The position numbers and the translations under genes were made by a program. From Cephalopachus bancanus (taxonomy: Eukaryota; Chordata; Mammalia; Primates; Tarsiidae): a DNA stretch of 64,000 nucleotides. Numbering within the stretch: position 1 is the stretch's first letter; the number at the start of each line of letters is the position of its first letter. The notes beneath the pieces were generated by a model that was given only the letters and a program-made list of their open reading frames with translations, did no database searches and was not told the origin of the DNA. Location of the stretch: positions 434,001 to 498,000 of the forward strand of contig JAPVLO010000626.1 in the NCBI GenBank assembly GCA_027257055.1. Direction: 5' to 3'. Shown piece by piece: positions 23,432-36,678 of this stretch.

Positions 23432-23748
23432 TAAGTGTGTCAAAAAATTTTTGTTAAGTTGGAGTCTCACTCTGTTGCCCAGGTTAGAGTGCAGTAGGCA
23501 CGCTCTTGGCCACCGCAGTCTTGACCTGCTGGGCTCAAGCGATCCTTCCGCCTCAGCCTTCCAAGTAGCTGGAACTACAGGCACGTGCCACCATAGCTGG
23601 GCAATTTTTTGATTTATTGTAGAGACGAGGTCTCACCAAGTTGCCCAGGCTGGTCTCGAACCCACAGGCTCAGGCAATCCACTCACCTCGGTCTCCCAAA
23701 GTGCTGGGATTATAGGTTGAGCCACTGAGCCCAGCCTAAGTATGTTAA
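23432..23748 (-). mobile_element. Alu SINE with TSDs
   Basis: Antisense full-length Alu of the lineage type (GGTTGAGCCACTGAGCCCAG at its 5' end, ATTTTTTGATTTATTGTAGA linker). TSDs are TAAGTGTGTCAA (23432-23443) and TAAGTATGTTAA (23737-23748), 10 of 12 identical. CpG decay is moderate. Confidence 0.93.
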
Positions 23749-24054
23749 TTTAAAGAAAAATATTAAGTAGTAGGATAAGTGCTATACAGGTATAGCAAAA
23801 GTCAGTACTTATATGAATAAAGTGTGAAATACTGTACTGTGCCAAATAATAAAGCAGATACCCCCAAATAGTCATAAAACTGAACTTTCCTGTTTGTACA
23901 TACCAACTATTTATCAATCAGTTGATGCCAATAAGATAACACAAATAGTATATATTCTTATGGAAATAGGATTTGAATAGTAAAATGTAAATAAAGTGTC
24001 CACTGCTACTCATTAAGGAACACTAAGAAATATATAGTTAAGGTCAAAATAACT
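23749..24054. other. AT-rich intergenic sequence
   Basis: Nothing recognised. Confidence 0.4.
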
Positions 24055-24345
24055 GATGCTTATTTAACACTTGATATGAGCCAGACACCACAGGCCTATA
24101 AACTATTGGCCAGTCAATGACACACAGTCATCCAATAAAGTCTGTGTCAGTGCCTCTAAATTAATTGATTAATTGCATATATTAACTGACAACTACACTA
24201 TAAGATTGGTACCATTATCTTTATTCTAGAGATTAGGAAACTGAGGTACAGAGAAGTTAAATAACATTTCCAAGGTGATACAGATTATAAGTCTGACTCC
24301 AGAGTCCATGCTCTTTATCATCATGCTGTACCACCTCTTGATAAT
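24055..24345 (-). mobile_element. MIR SINE, interrupted
   Basis: Antisense MIR: a 'tgagccagacacca' start, then TAGGAAACTGAGGTACAGAG, GTTAAATAACATTTCCAAGG and TCTGACTCCAGAGTCCATGC. About 100 bp in the middle do not fit. Confidence 0.75.
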
Positions 24346-26929
24346 AAAATTACTGTAAACATTCATGCAGATTATTCTTCTTCTTCCTAACTGCTTTCTG
24401 AGACTCGAGAGATTAAATTCCAACTTTCAGTTGACATGCCAACCAACACTCACACACTCTTCTTGGAAAACCTGCTCCATATTCCACCAAAGAAGTGGCA
24501 AGCTTACTGCATCCCATGTTATGTTATCCTCATCCTCAGTCACAGATGGTTGCATCAGGAGTTTATACCTGACCAATCTGAGCCAATCAGTCACTGTCTC
24601 CTGGGAATTCAGCATTAGAGCACTACAAAACAATTCAGGCTCTTTCATGGGATGGTAAAAAAAAAAAGAAGAAAAAAACTGAATTCAGAAGTCAGGACAT
24701 AGAGAGATTGAATCTTGGACAGAAAACCAAGTAGAGACAGGGAAAGAACCAGTACCATGGCAAGTGAAAGTCACTTGTGAGCTGAAGTTCTGGACATTAA
24801 AGCCACAGGAGACAGGACCAAGCAACCTTTCCAAGAGAAGAAAGTGTGCATTGGCTTCACAAGAGTTGGCAGACCCTTTTTAGTGCCTGATATCCCAGTT
24901 CCTATTCCTGTGTGGGTGGCCACAATCCAGTTCTTATCCTCGAGTGCCCATGGGGTTAAAGCATTTAATGTGACAATAAATCCAGCATCATTTCAAGGTA
25001 GCTTGAGAAGATTTCCATCTCTTCCTATCAAACAAGACTAAACAGGAGTGTAGTTGCATACATTAGATCTTGAGAGAGAATCTGAAATTGGCCATGGAGT
25101 GATGGCAAAATCAGTGTTAATAAAGTGTTCCCAGTCCCGGCCTGAGAAAATAGTCCATGCATTGGTGGCAAAGTAACTGCCTAAGTTATAGCCAGTAGTT
25201 TCAAGTGTCTTTGAATGGACACCTATTGAGGAAGAGGACTGGGGGACTTGGTAGTCAAATGTAAGGATATTTAAGTGATTGAGTTACATCTAGTGGCTAA
25301 GTAAAGAACATCAAGAAAAAGACAAATGCTTTCCAAAGTGCCCAGTTGGAGAAAGCTAAAGAAAAGCAAGACATTTGGGTGATCTTCATAGGCTGCTCTT
25401 CCTGTCTGTAATAGTTTGTCCCAGGGTAATATTGGAAACTCCCTAAGGTCTGAAACGTCTTCAACAGGAAATTATATAATACTTTACTGAGTGATGCTTT
25501 AGAAAGATGTTAGTAGGTTTGACTGACATAAATAAATCATCTTGCAGAGGTAATTTAAATTGTACATCATTGGTAATGATTATTCAGGTGTAATGAGTTT
25601 AATTGATTACAAGAGAGTGGATTTTCTTTAAGATGATGTAATAGCTACCAGAGCTTGTTTGTTGTTTGAAGTGTGCACTGGCAGGAATTATTCAAAATTT
25701 TAAAGCATTTGATTTGCATTTGTTGTGAGAGATATTTTAAAATATATAAACAGAATTGATCCTCTCCCATAGCCCGGGATTGCCCTGTCACTAAAAGATA
25801 AGGCTTTGGTTAATGCTCACAAACTCCTATTTTGGGGCAGTTATCTCAAGCAAATTCATAAAAGCCAGTTAGTTATTGGTTCTTGTCTCCCTCAATCAGA
25901 GGGGGGAAAAAAGAAGAAAGAAAAGAAATCTGACCACCAGCCCCTCCTCAGTGAATGATGAAGTAAGACCTACATCCTCCAGACACAGTGAACTACTTAG
26001 TAAGCTTGCCTTCCTCATTCCTCCCTCCGCAATTTACCATGGACCAAGCAGGACATCCAGGAACTGTCAAAATAACATTTAAGTAAGTATAGGTGGCGAT
26101 CATAAAGGTGTGTTGCTCAGATTGTCCTTCAAGAAAGAACATGCCATTCAGCTGCAAGGAGCTCTGGCAGCTGACAGCACTTGGCTGTGATGCCTTTAGG
26201 ATCTGTCCCGGCTTTAGAGCTGAGGCCAAGTTCTTCTTAGGCAGCCCCAGTCAATGAATCTGCATGACAGAAGGACCAGGGACTGGCCATTTCTGCCTAA
26301 TGAAGGACTCTTCTAATGGCAATCTTTTCTCCATAGCTCAAGTTGGTTGGTTATCCTGTTGGAGCTCCCTTTTATCATTCCCAGTATATACCCTCAATAA
26401 ATCTATTGCACTCTTAAATCCTGATACAGGATGATACAAATCATACTGATACATTATGATTTCACTTTTGGCTACTTCCAACTCTGAACCAAGACCAACA
26501 TTATTTTTATAAGGACTTGGATAAGAAAAGAGCTTGATTAAGAAAAGCTCGTAAAAATCTCCCACTACTGATTTTAAGCCATAACCAACCCAATACGCTG
26601 GAGGTCTGAGTCTACTGGGACCCAAATGAAGAGACAGTCATGAGCTTAGCTGGACACCAGCAGGCATGAACTTGGCTGAACAGTACTATCTGGCTTCTAT
26701 GCTGTGCTGGATTCCTTGGGTCAAAATGAATGACCTAATTGGAAAAGACTCAAATCTTAGTCGTTGGAATGGGAATGTCACAGAGGAGTTGAAAAACTCT
26801 GAACCCTGGGACTTCTCCATAGATCTGAGTCCTCCCAGCTGGCCAAATGTGATGATTCCTCCAAACATAAGACCAAGCCTGAGATGCAACTGGGTTGGTC
26901 ACAAGCAAGAACCACTGAAGCTCCTCCTG
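24346..26929. other. Repeat-poor intergenic sequence
   Basis: No gene was found. The segment 25490-25720 is AT-rich, non-repetitive and dense in TAAT-type motifs (candidate conserved non-coding element). The segment 26000-26400 ends with CCTCAATAAATC and could be an unrecognised LTR. Neither can be proved by reading alone. Confidence 0.4.
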
Positions 26930-28430
26930 TGTGTCCAATGCCCAACTAGGCACTGAAGACATAGCAAGAGAGAAAAAGAGAAACCTAGCCTTCGTGGGAC
27001 ATGCCTTCTAGCCGGGTATGGGAGATTCTAGCAGGGTGTGGGAGAAACAGATTTTAAAAAGGTCAAGTATATTATATGTTAAATGGTTAGAAATACTGTA
27101 GAAAAAATAACCACAGAAGGGAGATAGAAACAACTGAAAACGGGGGTGCAGTTTTACATAGGATGTCAGGGAAGACTTCGCTCATAAGATGTCGTTTGAG
27201 TAGGAGGTAAGAAAGTGAACCATGCTCATGTAGAGAGGAAAATCATAGAATCTGTGAAGATCCTGAGATGAGAATAAGCTTAGCATATTTGAGAAACATG
27301 CTGAGACCAGTGTGGTTGGAGAGGAGTCTACAAGAAGGAGAGTGGTAGGATACAAAATCAGAGAGGTTGCTAGAGTCAGATCACATAGGACCTTGTAGGC
27401 CACTTTGAGGACTTTGATTTTAACTCTGATAAGGGTGAGGAATCTGGGAGGGTTTTGATCAGAAGAGTGACATTGTCTACCTTAGTTTAACAGGATCATT
27501 CTCAGTGCTCTGTAATGATAGCCTCTCAAGGAACTTGGGAAGGGAGACTGGTGGGAGGCTGCTGCAACAGTCTGGGAGAGAAAGGATAAACTGATAATGG
27601 TTTGGAGCAAATGGGGGAGCAGCAGAGGTGAGAAGTGGTTGGATTCTGGTGTGTTGGGTTGATGCATAAGTTCATAGTGTTTTTTGCTTGCTCGTGGAAT
27701 ACAAATGTTGCACAGGGGTTGACTGGTCACAGCTTATCACATTTGCCAATTCTCAGGTTGACTAACATGGATCATCGTGGATTAAAGCATTTAAACACTC
27801 TTCATCAAAGCCCAATGGTCTTCCTGAACGTGGAGAATCACTCAGGTCAAAGTGACCCTCTCTAAAATGACAAAGCCAATTTCCTGCCATGATTTTCCCG
27901 CTGGCATTCTTCCCATGCATGGCACAAATGCTTCAGGCTGTCTCTGTTGCCTTTACTATTCTGTTAAACTTAAACAGAAGAATATGGACAGAAGTGTTCG
28001 GTTTTTTTTCACTGGGCACTCCATCTTCTTTAGCCCGCAAATAGCACTAACTTTCTTCAAATCTGCAAAATGCAAGGCATATTCACAAGCACAACATTGT
28101 CACTCCAAATGACAAACAATGAACAAACTCCCAACACCACAGTGTTTCCATATCAAAAACAAATGCTACAGAATTTATTCAACAATCTAATGTTTTGAAG
28201 GTAGAAATAATAGGATTTGCTGATTAATTGCATGTGTGTGGTATAAAAGAGAGAAATTAAGGATGTCTCCAGGTCATTGACCAGATCAACTGGAAAGACA
28301 GAATTATTTCCTGAGATAAGGGACACTGCAGGAGGAACAAGTTTAAAAGGAGACTGGAAACTCCTTTTAACATGTTAAGTGTAAGATGCCAATTACACGC
28401 CCAAATAGACATGAATGTTGAGGAGGATAT
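26930..28430 (-). mobile_element. L2, interrupted by a DNA transposon
   Basis: Antisense L2 runs 26930-27648 (AGGACCTTGTAGGCCACTTT, TTTTGATCAGAAGAGTGACA, GAGGCTGCTGCAACAGTCTG). It resumes at about 28190 (AAGGTAGAAATAATAGGATT, 'tttaacatgttaagtgtaagat'). The two parts are adjacent in the L2 consensus order, so the sequence between them is a later insertion. Confidence 0.8.
27650..28190. mobile_element. Mariner-like DNA transposon remnant inside an L2
   Basis: The insert starts near TTGGGTTGATGCATAAGTTC followed by a T-rich GTTTTTT block, like the terminal repeats of mammalian mariner elements. It ends near ATTTATTCAACAATCTA, a weak inverted match. It precisely interrupts the L2. The transposase frame is not intact and the family name is uncertain. 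Confidence 0.55.
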
Positions 28431-29224
28431 TGTATCATCAGAAAATTCTCAGAATCTGAACTAACCCAGCGGACATTGTAGCCAGTTTCTAGGCTTCAGA
28501 GGATGCCAATTCTTGCCACAAAAAAATACCATTTTGGTGATACACTCCCCTACAAGAAAATCCTCTCCAGTTTTCTTCTTCCAAACCTGGACTTGCTCCA
28601 GTGTTCCATATCCCAGTAAGTGGCAACACAATTTATCCTGAAACCTAGATGTCGCAATCTTTTCCCTAAATGTTCCCACTCACACATATCTGATCAATCA
28701 CCAAGTGCTATTTATTTTTCCTTCTCTGTGTCTTAAATTCATCTATTTTTCATCCTCATTGCTGGCTCTCTGGTCCAAATACTGCCATTGTTCACCTGGA
28801 CTATTGCAGGTGGTCTCCCATATTCTCTCACATCTTTTCCATCAATTCCTGATTTTACAGAGAAAGGGAAAGCCTTCCCAGGAGTGAGATCTAGGGCAGG
28901 CATTAGAATCTCCCAGACACTTGTAGTTGTGTGGGAATCTAAGACTATCAGAAGTAATGTTAGATAGTGGCAAGCACTGATAATTGACACCCTTTTGAAT
29001 TACACAGTGACAAATAATGATCATTGAATTTGGGGAAATATTTAATAAATTGAATCAAGCATATGGAGAAAGGATAAAATAAGTTATCTGCTTTAGCTGG
29101 GCAGTTTCCTTGATCTAAAGCTGAGTTTGATAACAAAAAAATGTTATATTTCTTTGCACATCTGTGCCGTGGTATGTGACGTCAACTTGGCTCAACAGGC
29201 TATTACCCTCCTATCTGTAAAACA
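28431..29224. other. Intergenic sequence, no recognised element
   Basis: Nothing recognised with confidence. Confidence 0.4.
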
Positions 29225-29565
29225 CATACTTCTCCCTCTGCCTGAATGCTTTCCCACCCAGAATGGATTGCTGCTTATCCTTCAGAGCTCAGCTTCAAGG
29301 CCCTTCCTCAAAGAAACTTTTCCTGACTCAGTGGATCTTCCTTATACCTGCTTTTAACATCTTCTGCATGTCCTTTACAACACTTATCACAAGTGGAATT
29401 GTATGATCAATCATTTAAGTCACTCTTTGATGTCCATCTCCTCTAGAATATAAGCACCTGAGCAAGGACTATACCTGTCTTGTTCACTGCTATGTCCCAA
29501 GGCCATAGCACAGTGCCTAGTGTATAGTAGGTGCTAAATAACCACATGTGAATGAATAAATGACT
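29225..29565 (+). mobile_element. L2 3' region
   Basis: Sense L2: CTTCCTCAAAGAAACTTTTC, ACCTGTCTTGTTCACTGCTA, AGCACAGTGCCTAGTGTATA and the GTAGGTGCTAAATAACCAC ... GAATGAATAAATGA end. Confidence 0.88.
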
Positions 29566-30239
29566 ATGGATATTTTGCACTAGTAATCTGGAATTTTTCC
29601 TTTCTTTCCCATTCCCACCTTCAATCAGATAGCCAGCTCTATGCCCCAGGTATGTGGCAGGGCAAACAGTCAAAAAAGGCTACAAGTCTTCGTGGCTTTT
29701 GTTTTCTGAAAGCCCAAGTCTTTTGTAAAAGAAGATTTGTAGGTCTATATAGAGTTTCTTGAGAAAACATGTGGGGAAAAGGATTTCCCTCAGACTAAAA
29801 AGAGATTTTTTTCCCCAGACTTGCAGAGGTAAGCATTGATGAGTCCTTAGTACAAGACCTGTGATCTACTTCTCAGCAATACCCTTGGAGAAAGAGCAAC
29901 ACCTGAAAGAGGAATAGGTGCCACATGGTCACAGAGTATGTCTTAGTGCGGACCAATCACAGAAGACCAGATGGACACTCCCACACATGCAGTGCCTTGA
30001 CTCTGGGAAAGATCCTGCCATGGGTCTTTCAGGAAGGAAAACCCAAAAGGATAAAAGAGACATCTTAGAAAAATCGAGAGATCGTTTTTTGTATCCATGG
30101 GCTTGTGAACTGAAATCATTAATGCTACACATTTTCTTTCTCAAAGAGATATTTATATACAGTTTAGCTTCCATATGATACACAGTTTATTCTAGCTTAA
30201 TCATTTAAAACTGGCTCCCCATGTATGGTGTTGAAAAAA
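29566..30239. other. Intergenic sequence, no recognised element
   Basis: No gene or repeat recognised. The overlapping open frames near 29918-30183 on both strands have no protein-like features. Confidence 0.4.
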
Positions 30240-30455
30240 ACTTTATATTTATAGTCGCATTTGCTCCTTGTAATAATCCTGCGAGATAGAAAGAATATAT
30301 ATTGCCCATACCACCATTCCATTTTACAGGTGGAAAAACTAACTCAGAGAGGTCAAATGAATTGACGAAGATCATGCAGCTATACTAGATGCAGAGTTGA
30401 TCTTCTGACCCACAATGGTATAAAATTGTTTGTGTAATACCATGCTACCTCTATT
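30240..30455 (-). mobile_element. MIR SINE
   Basis: Antisense MIR: CCATTTTACAGGTGGAAAAA, 'ctcagagaggtcaaatga', ATCATGCAGCTATACTAGAT and a terminal ACCATGCTACCTCTA. Confidence 0.75.
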
Positions 30456-32925
30456 ATTCAAAATGTTGATCAACAAGAACCTTCCATTTCCTGAAGGCAT
30501 TAGACAACCAAGAGTTTTCTGCATTTGGGTCAATTTTTCCCAGCAAAGTTAATTTGCACTTTCCCAAGCTCAGTTACAATTTTCAAATATTCTTTATAGA
30601 ACTGATACCACATTATCGGTTAATTGTTGCTTAATTATTGAATTTTCTTGTCTGTTGGTACAACTAAACTTTTTTTTTTCCTTTTGGATGAGACACATTC
30701 TGCTAAAATTACCTGCTGTTGTTTGTGATTCCGGTGGTGATGCTGCCAGCTGGAGAGAGGGGCGACAGCTTGAGTGAAATTCTCATGTTTGATATCTTCA
30801 AAGTGGGGCCCGCAATTACTTCTCTCTGTTTTAAATTTTATAACACAGTAGGGCTACTCAAATTGTACAATGCAGTACTAAGGTTTTTTGATGTTTCCCC
30901 AAATTCTAAGACTTGTTTTACAATCACAACTGCATAAAATCTCTCAGTGTCTTAAGCAGCAAACTTGGTTACAAAGGAAACTCACTTCATGAAATACTCA
31001 TGGAATAAAGAAAAATTTTCTTTTGTATTCAACTATGTTAATGTTACAGGAAGGATAATCCCATGTCAGCCCTTCGCCTTAAAATTGCATGTTGTTATCA
31101 TAATAGCATCCCAGAGGCTTGTCAAAAATAAAAATATGATAGATCACTTCACTTCTTTCTAACATATTCACATAGGGGGACAAAAGGGGGAACAAAGTCC
31201 TAAACAGAAATGGTTTTGTAAATATAAACATTGACCAGTGACTATTTGAACAATATGATTTTTTTTAATAGCATTAGGAAAGGTCTGCTTTGTCTAATTT
31301 TCCCCTTTTACCCCAAAGCAAACATGTGGCTTATGATGAAAACCAGTTTCACTGAGAGTATGACTATAAAGGCAGAAATGCTATGGTGTGGAGCAGAGAA
31401 TTCTGGGCTGGGAGAGCCGCCCCGAGGACTGCCAGCCAGGTTTGTTGCTGGCTTGTCAGCAAATCATTAACCTCTTTATGTATAAGAGTCTTATTTGTGA
31501 AATGAAGATACCACCACCTGTTCTTAATCAAGTGTAAATGGATGCTAGGAGGATTAATTGTACAATCCCTTGAGCTCCAAAGGGAAAAGTTGAGGTACGT
31601 AAGCAACAGTCGAAATCTATTAACTAGATGCTAATAGACCACTATAGAAGCAGATTGCTTCCGTGTTGACACTTTCACCCTCTTATTTAGGAAAGTTAAA
31701 CCATCACAAACTAATTTTTAAACAATGAATAGCTTTAGAATAAAAATAATAAACATAAGTACCATCTATCACTGCCAGACACAAGACATCTATATTAGAA
31801 GCCCCTAATCAGTTAATCCATCAAGTTAACAACCAGGAATACAAGCGCCATCTCGAAATTTGCTCCCCCCTTTTAGTAACCCTTTGTGAAAAATAGATAT
31901 CATCCAAGGACACATGTATACCAAATCCTTTTTTAAGTCCTATAATTAGCTCAGTGCATAAGATTGCATGTTACCATGTGGAATCAGAATGCAAAATTGT
32001 AACTACGTATAACATTTCAAACAAATATTGTGCCCTAAAATGTCATCAACATTTAAAATTAGACAAAACATATCTGATTATTGCATTGCTCTTATCAAAT
32101 ATATTTTAATGAATAATAACTGTCTTAATTTTCAGGTTTTAAAAAACCAGACTAAGGCAATAATTTGAAAAGTTAAGAAGTCTTAGCCAGCACACTTAAA
32201 ATATTTATAGGATCTATCAGTTTTATCTCTCAGATAATTGTTACTATATAATAGCTGGTCTTATACCCCTCATAAACTTTCAAATGAAGCTTCTACATGC
32301 TCTCCTGATTCATAATTTTGTTCTTATAGATACTACTGATATCAGTTAAGGTCAAATCACCTAATGGCTTTCTCTTTGGAAAATGCATTACTAGCTGCTT
32401 ATCTTACTTAGAATGAACAATTATCTTTATAAGAATAGAAAATACCCTAAAAAATGCAAATTGAATGAACTTAATAAAGAACAATAACCAAATCTGAACA
32501 TGGAATCCTCAGTCTACTCTTCAACTGAGAGAAGGTTAGTCCTACCACTTTGGAGTAATAGAATGAAACTTACCAAAAATCACATCAGTGCTTTTTAGGT
32601 CAGATTTTGCCATTTTAAACATAGTACAGTTAAGTTACAAATTAATCAAAATTTATTTTTATAAAAAGAAAGGAAAAAATGCTTTCTTAGAAGCAAGCAA
32701 TGGGCGTTTGGGGAATGCATGGCCTTGAAAACATAAAAGGAATATTATAGGGCAATGCACATTCTTTTGCTCAGGGAAATTGACTTCTAGAAAGAAAATA
32801 AGCACATAATCAACTGAAACACAAATTAAATGATGCCAGTGTCATGTTAAAAGGCAGAACATGCTTATTTTGTTTTTCATGGCCTCTGTTTAATCTCACC
32901 ACTGGTTTGTCACAGACATAGGATT
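30456..32925. other. AT-rich intergenic sequence
   Basis: No gene, RNA or confident repeat was recognised across this 2.5 kb. It may include unique conserved sequence, which needs an alignment to judge. Confidence 0.4.
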
Positions 32926-32929
32926 CATA

Positions 32930-33530
32930 TAGTATATTAGCTTTTTTGTGCTGCACTGCAAATTACCACAGAGTTAGCGACTTCAAACAATACACATTTA
33001 TCATCTCACAGTTCTGTAGGTTAGAGTCTGGGCACAGCGTACCAGTATTTTTCTGCTCAGTGTCTCACCAGGCTGACATGAAGGAGTTGGCCAGGGCTGC
33101 CGTTCTTATCTGGAACTTGGGGTTCTCTTCCAGACTCACTAATTGTTGGCAGGATTTATTTCCTTGCAGCTGTATGACTTAGATTCCCATTTTTCTGCTG
33201 AGTATTGGCTAAGGAATGTGCTCAGTTTCTGGGGCCTGCCAGCAGTTCCTTGTCATGTGGCCCCATGAGCATTCACATAGATGTTTGGTTTCTTCTGAGT
33301 CATCCAGACAGTTATCACTCTGCCTTCCTCTTCTGTGACCAGCCAGAGAAAATTCTTGACTCCAAAGGGCTCACTGGATAGGTCAACCCCATTGAGGTTA
33401 ATCTTTTTTTCTTAAAGTCAATTGTGCCTTATAGCACAAAATAATCATGGGAGTGAGATCCTATATTTATAGGTCCTGCCCACTCTGAAGGTGCAATTAT
33501 ACAAGGATGCAAGCCATTGAGTGTCATCTT
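32930..33530 (-). mobile_element. Old LTR-like repeat, related to the one at 14090-15775
   Basis: It starts like an antisense LTR of this group (TTGTGCTGCACTGCAAATTA, then ACACATTTATCATCTCACAG). It contains GTTGGCCAGGGCTGCCGTTC and TTGGCAGGATTTATTTCC. Ends are unclear and the family was not assigned. Confidence 0.55.
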
Positions 33531-33649
33531 ATTACTCTATCACATACAGTTTACAAAAACTTCCATATAGTTTATCATTTTACACTCTCAGAAACTTTAT
33601 GCCTATTTTCTAAAAAAAGAAAACTAAGAAAAAGGACAAAGAAGAGGAA

Positions 33650-33865
33650 GGTACCATCATTTCAGGATTCCTACTGAATGCCAGGACAATACTGGGTGCT
33701 TCCTATGCAGTACCCCTGCATCTTCACAAATCTTTTGAGATGGGGTTCTTATGCAGTGTCTGAAATGAGAAAAACTAGGCTCAGAGTAGATGAGTGCTTA
33801 GTACAATGCATGTAAGAAGGATAGCTAAGACTTACACCCAAGTCTTTTGATCCCAATTTCCTTTT
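33650..33865 (-). mobile_element. MIR SINE
   Basis: Antisense MIR, recognised from CTGAATGCCAGGACAATACT, AATGAGAAAAACTAGGCTCA and the final ACTTACACCCAAGTCTTTTG segment. Confidence 0.6.
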
Positions 33866-34084
33866 TTTTTTTTCTGTTTCTTTTAAGTTGTTGTTTACAA
33901 TAAGAACAAAATATTTTGTGTGATGTGTGCTTGACAAAAAGAAGAAAAGAGTAACTGATATAAGAGGATCCTGGGTGTGGCAGACGAATTGAATGCAGAC
34001 AAATGTGTGAATGGGATTCAGACACAGTAGTGGTGCTCAAAAGGCAATATAACTCCAGTAAATGGTAATAACTCTGTGGAGGAC

Positions 34085-34680
34085 AAATAGGCCATATCTA
34101 TCCAAACTACAAAAGCAAATGACCTTTAAACATAGCAATCCTGCATCTAAGAATGTATCCTACAGATAGATTTGCTCATGGGGAAAATGAAGCACATGCC
34201 AAGTTATGCTTTTCAGCACTGTTTGTAATAGAAAAGAATGGAAACATCCTAATTTTTCATCAATAGGGGGCTGGTTAAATGAACCATGACACACCCATGC
34301 AATGCAGTGCTATAATTCCATAAAAAAGAATGAGGGGGAATGCATTAAAATGGGATTATTTCACATTTTGTTAAGTGGAAAAAAGCAAGATGCAGAACGG
34401 TATGCATGACATGTTACCAATTTTATAAAAATGGGGAAGGAAAACATAGATATATGCATGTATTATATGTATGTATGCATGTGTATATATAGATATAATG
34501 TATTTGTGTGTGTAACTTATATATGCGTTGTATATGCATATGTATATACACATACATACACACTAAAACTACTAACATTGTCACCTCTGGGCAGGGAAAT
34601 TGAGTGGCTGAGAATAAGATTTAAAAGGAAACTTTTCACTATATAGACTTGCGTACCTATTAGACCTCTGAACTATGTAT
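34085..34680 (+). mobile_element. L1M 3' end
   Basis: Sense L1M: ATCCTGCATCTAAGAATGTA, CATCAATAGGGGGCTGGTTA, TTTTGTTAAGTGGAAAAAAG and a TCACCTCTGGGCAGGGAAAT segment near its end. A TATATG/TGTATG-rich stretch at 34445-34560 interrupts it. Confidence 0.82.
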
Positions 34681-34718
34681 ATATCATATCTACATATATA
34701 CGTGTGTATATATGTATA

Positions 34719-34761
<43 letters not shown>

Positions 34762-34767
34762 GTGTAT
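34681..34767. repeat. TA/TG-rich tract with (TG)n core
   Basis: Alternating TA and TG text leads to an uninterrupted TG run from 34723 to 34756, then CGTGTGTGTA. It is adjacent to the tail of the L1M. Confidence 0.95.
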
Positions 34768-36678
34768 GCAGATGCCTACTTGCATGATAGAAAAATACAA
34801 GGGAAGAAGAAGAAATGGCTCAAGAGACATGGGAAATATTTGTGTATAGAAATCTGTTTATTTGGTGAGGGAAATGGAGTTATTTCTAAAATCTTCATTT
34901 GAGGAGCCAGTATTGAAATTTATGTCATTGCCTACTAAGTCCAGAAAGGTAATAGAAAAGAAAAATAAAGGTGAGTGGAAGTCACCAAGAAGTACGAGCA
35001 CAGAACATTTAGAATTTTAATAAAGAATGAAGCAGTGTAAGACGTCTAATGGAACCAGAAATGGAAATATGAGAAAAATCACTTAAATGGAAGAAGTTAC
35101 TGCCTTTGGCTCATGCCAAGCAGTTAGAGTAGATTCAGTTTACTCTCCTAAAACTTATCATTTTCTACAGAACTTATATCTTTATACATTTAACTAGGGC
35201 ATAGTAAATAATCATCCACTGTTTTCTCAAAGCAACTGTACTTCTTGGGGGCTGATTCGATTGTGGAGGCTGTCACTGACTTGGTGGCAGAACATGGGAC
35301 AGAGAAAGAATTTAGGTGTCAGTCATGATGCCTTACATGGAGTCTAGTGCCAAGAAAATCAAGTTTATCCTCAAACCTTCAACATAAAAGTTTTCAAAGC
35401 TCGGGGTTTCCAGACAACATCTGCATTAAAGGCTTCCAGGATTTACACACAGAGACTTCTGCAGATCACAGTCTCTTTGATGCCTTCTCCTCGAAGGCAG
35501 CCTGGTGGTATTTAATGCGACAGAGGAAGGGCCAGATGAGGGAGGAACTGTAAGCCTAGAAAAAGGAACAGGCTCAGAGGATCAGATAAGACACTTCTCT
35601 TTCTCCTGCTTGCTCTGTCCTTAAAGGCAAAGTTGCTTCCTTTCAGGGCCCAGAAACTGTCAGATTTAACTACAGTTGGATTATGTTCTGTGTACCTAGG
35701 CTGACACCAGAGAGCATATAGCAAGCAAAATTACTTGTTCTGTTATGCCTATGCTGTCTTCATAATCTTGCATTTCCATTTTGTACCAGAATCCAGTAGA
35801 CCTTCATGGATTATCATCCATGTTTTAGGCCTCAGTAAGTGGAATTCTGTTCCAAAGTACCTTCCTCCAGTATTTCCCTGAGAAGGTTTCCCTTTTAATT
35901 TATTTTTCATTTTCTAATAAAAAAATTTCCCTCTAGGTGGTATGACAAGTGGCTCAGGTCTCTGCTCCTAAAATTGTATACATCCTTTTCACCCACACTG
36001 TCTCTAAGGAACTCAGTTTCTGAAATGTGCCCTTTATTTTGGGGCCTTCCTCTCCCTCAAAACCCTCAGAGTGTGGAAATTTAAGCAATTAGAAACTGAT
36101 CGAAAAATTCTAATTTGAATTCCAGCTTTAAAATGAAATTATTTTACTGCAGAAAGTGCCACTGCACTGTATCTAAAAGTCATGACCTATAATGGAGCCT
36201 ACAGAGTTTTGATGAAACAAATTAACTCAACGTATTGTCGCCTCACAGTTCACAGAACAGTAGTAGCTTTATGGAATTCCATGTTTAATCAATCCACTGA
36301 GGACAAAGAAATCTTTTCAGTTTGGTCACTGACTCCTTATGTGATGAGTTCGAACTTGGCAAATCCAAATTAACCCTAAATATTTGCACTCACACTGCTT
36401 GGGCAAAAATAGGCAAAAGAAAAGAGACCTTTAGGTCTTTTAAACAGCCATCAGGTAAAGCCATAAAGGGTTGTAAAGATTTAAAACGTGAAGCCATGTG
36501 TGCCAATTGTTGCATATTAAAAAATCCCAGAGGACAAAGGGCTCATGCATCTGTCACATCCAGGATGCTAGAGGGAGAAAACATACATTCAAATGAGAAC
36601 AACAACCTCTGTACTTCAGGGAAAGATTGTTTTCTACCTATAGAAGGATAAATAGCATGACTATTTTGAAAAGTTTTC
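34768..36678. other. Intergenic sequence, no recognised element
   Basis: No gene or confident repeat was seen. The longest local frame (36322-36651, 109 codons) shows no protein similarity that I recognise. Confidence 0.4.

Noticed and set aside
36322..36651. 109-codon open frame as a possible small gene
   Set aside because: No homology, no promoter or splice context and no codon-usage signal that I could judge. Chance occurrence is expected at this length.
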